The notes below the pieces were generated by a model. It was not told where the DNA came from. It worked only from the letters and a program-made list of their open reading frames with translations, and searched no databases. 21,864 nucleotides of DNA, taken from contig JAYEND010000061.1 in the NCBI GenBank assembly GCA_034721895.1, positions 1 to 21,864 of the forward strand. The letters run 5' to 3'. The DNA is from SZUA-451 sp034721895. Its GTDB lineage: Bacteria; Campylobacterota; Campylobacteria; Campylobacterales; Sulfurovaceae. The translations under genes were made by a program, and so were the position numbers. This document shows positions 21,714-21,864 of the stretch, in pieces; position 1 is the first letter of the stretch, and each line of letters begins with the position of its first letter.

Positions 21714-21864
21714 GATGATCCTCTTCTATTCTCCTGCTAAGGCCTTATTGGATCGGAGTTGGATATTACCAGACATTGAAAGGGTGAAGTGGTTAACACG
21801 ACAGTACCTAAAGCTTACACAACAGTAGATGCCACTCGTTTTAGAAACCTCATAAAATATATAA
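21714..21864. other. Window-end stretch without a supported gene
   Basis: No open frame with recognisable protein motifs, RNA gene or clear repeat is seen between the parvulin scrap and the window edge. It may hold further decayed sequence. Confidence 0.4.

Overview
The window looks like a chromosomal segment of a Campylobacterota (epsilonproteobacterial) organism, most like the Sulfurovum/Sulfurimonas group. The reasons are a di-haem cytochrome c1, a QueE with the GCDT-type third cysteine, a long QueD, the order rpmE-rsmI-rlmB-HTH protein-alaC-hom, and T-rich promoters with strong TATAAT boxes but no clear -35. The assignment is inference; no rRNA or other phylogenetic marker is present. No complete IS element, CRISPR array, tRNA or rRNA was seen.

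Left part (1-8.2 kb): the 3' end of petC (cytochrome c1) is followed by a run of hairpins. Then come moaA (molybdopterin synthesis) and queE (7-deazaguanine synthesis), separated by a palindromic heptamer-repeat element. Convergent to queE is a minus-strand unit: a DksA-like protein with three of four zinc cysteines missing, a 46-residue small ORF, and a LonB-type ATP-dependent protease whose start overlaps that small ORF. queD diverges from this unit. A small exported protein with a 29-residue tandem repeat and the minus-strand moeA complete the segment.

Middle part (8.2-15.6 kb): a plus-strand run of housekeeping genes. It holds a small membrane protein overlapping rsmE, then rpmE, rsmI, rlmB, a RodZ-like membrane HTH protein, alaC, hom and yajQ, ending at a strong terminator. 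Three junctions carry inverted repeats: the rpmE leader, rpmE-rsmI, and a 94-nt hairpin at rsmI-rlmB.

Right part (15.7-21.9 kb): a stand-alone molybdenum formate-dehydrogenase catalytic subunit (Cys form) is followed by a decayed yraN (in-frame stop plus lost 3' end). A 350-base AT-rich, hairpin-filled stretch follows, then a convergent pair: an outer-membrane porin-like barrel and a BCCT-family betaine/choline transporter. A C-terminal scrap of a parvulin-type prolyl isomerase lies just upstream of the BCCT gene. The broken yraN, the parvulin scrap and the change of gene content suggest a rearranged or acquired segment from about 18.1 kb onward.

Functional links: moaA and moeA supply the cofactor that the formate dehydrogenase would need; queD and queE act in the same queuosine pathway; rsmE, rsmI, rlmB and rpmE concern the ribosome. 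I found no clear new defence or mobile system. The best leads are the small ORF between dksA-like and lon, the hairpin that may set rsmI start spacing, and the palindromic elements placed exactly at gene junctions.
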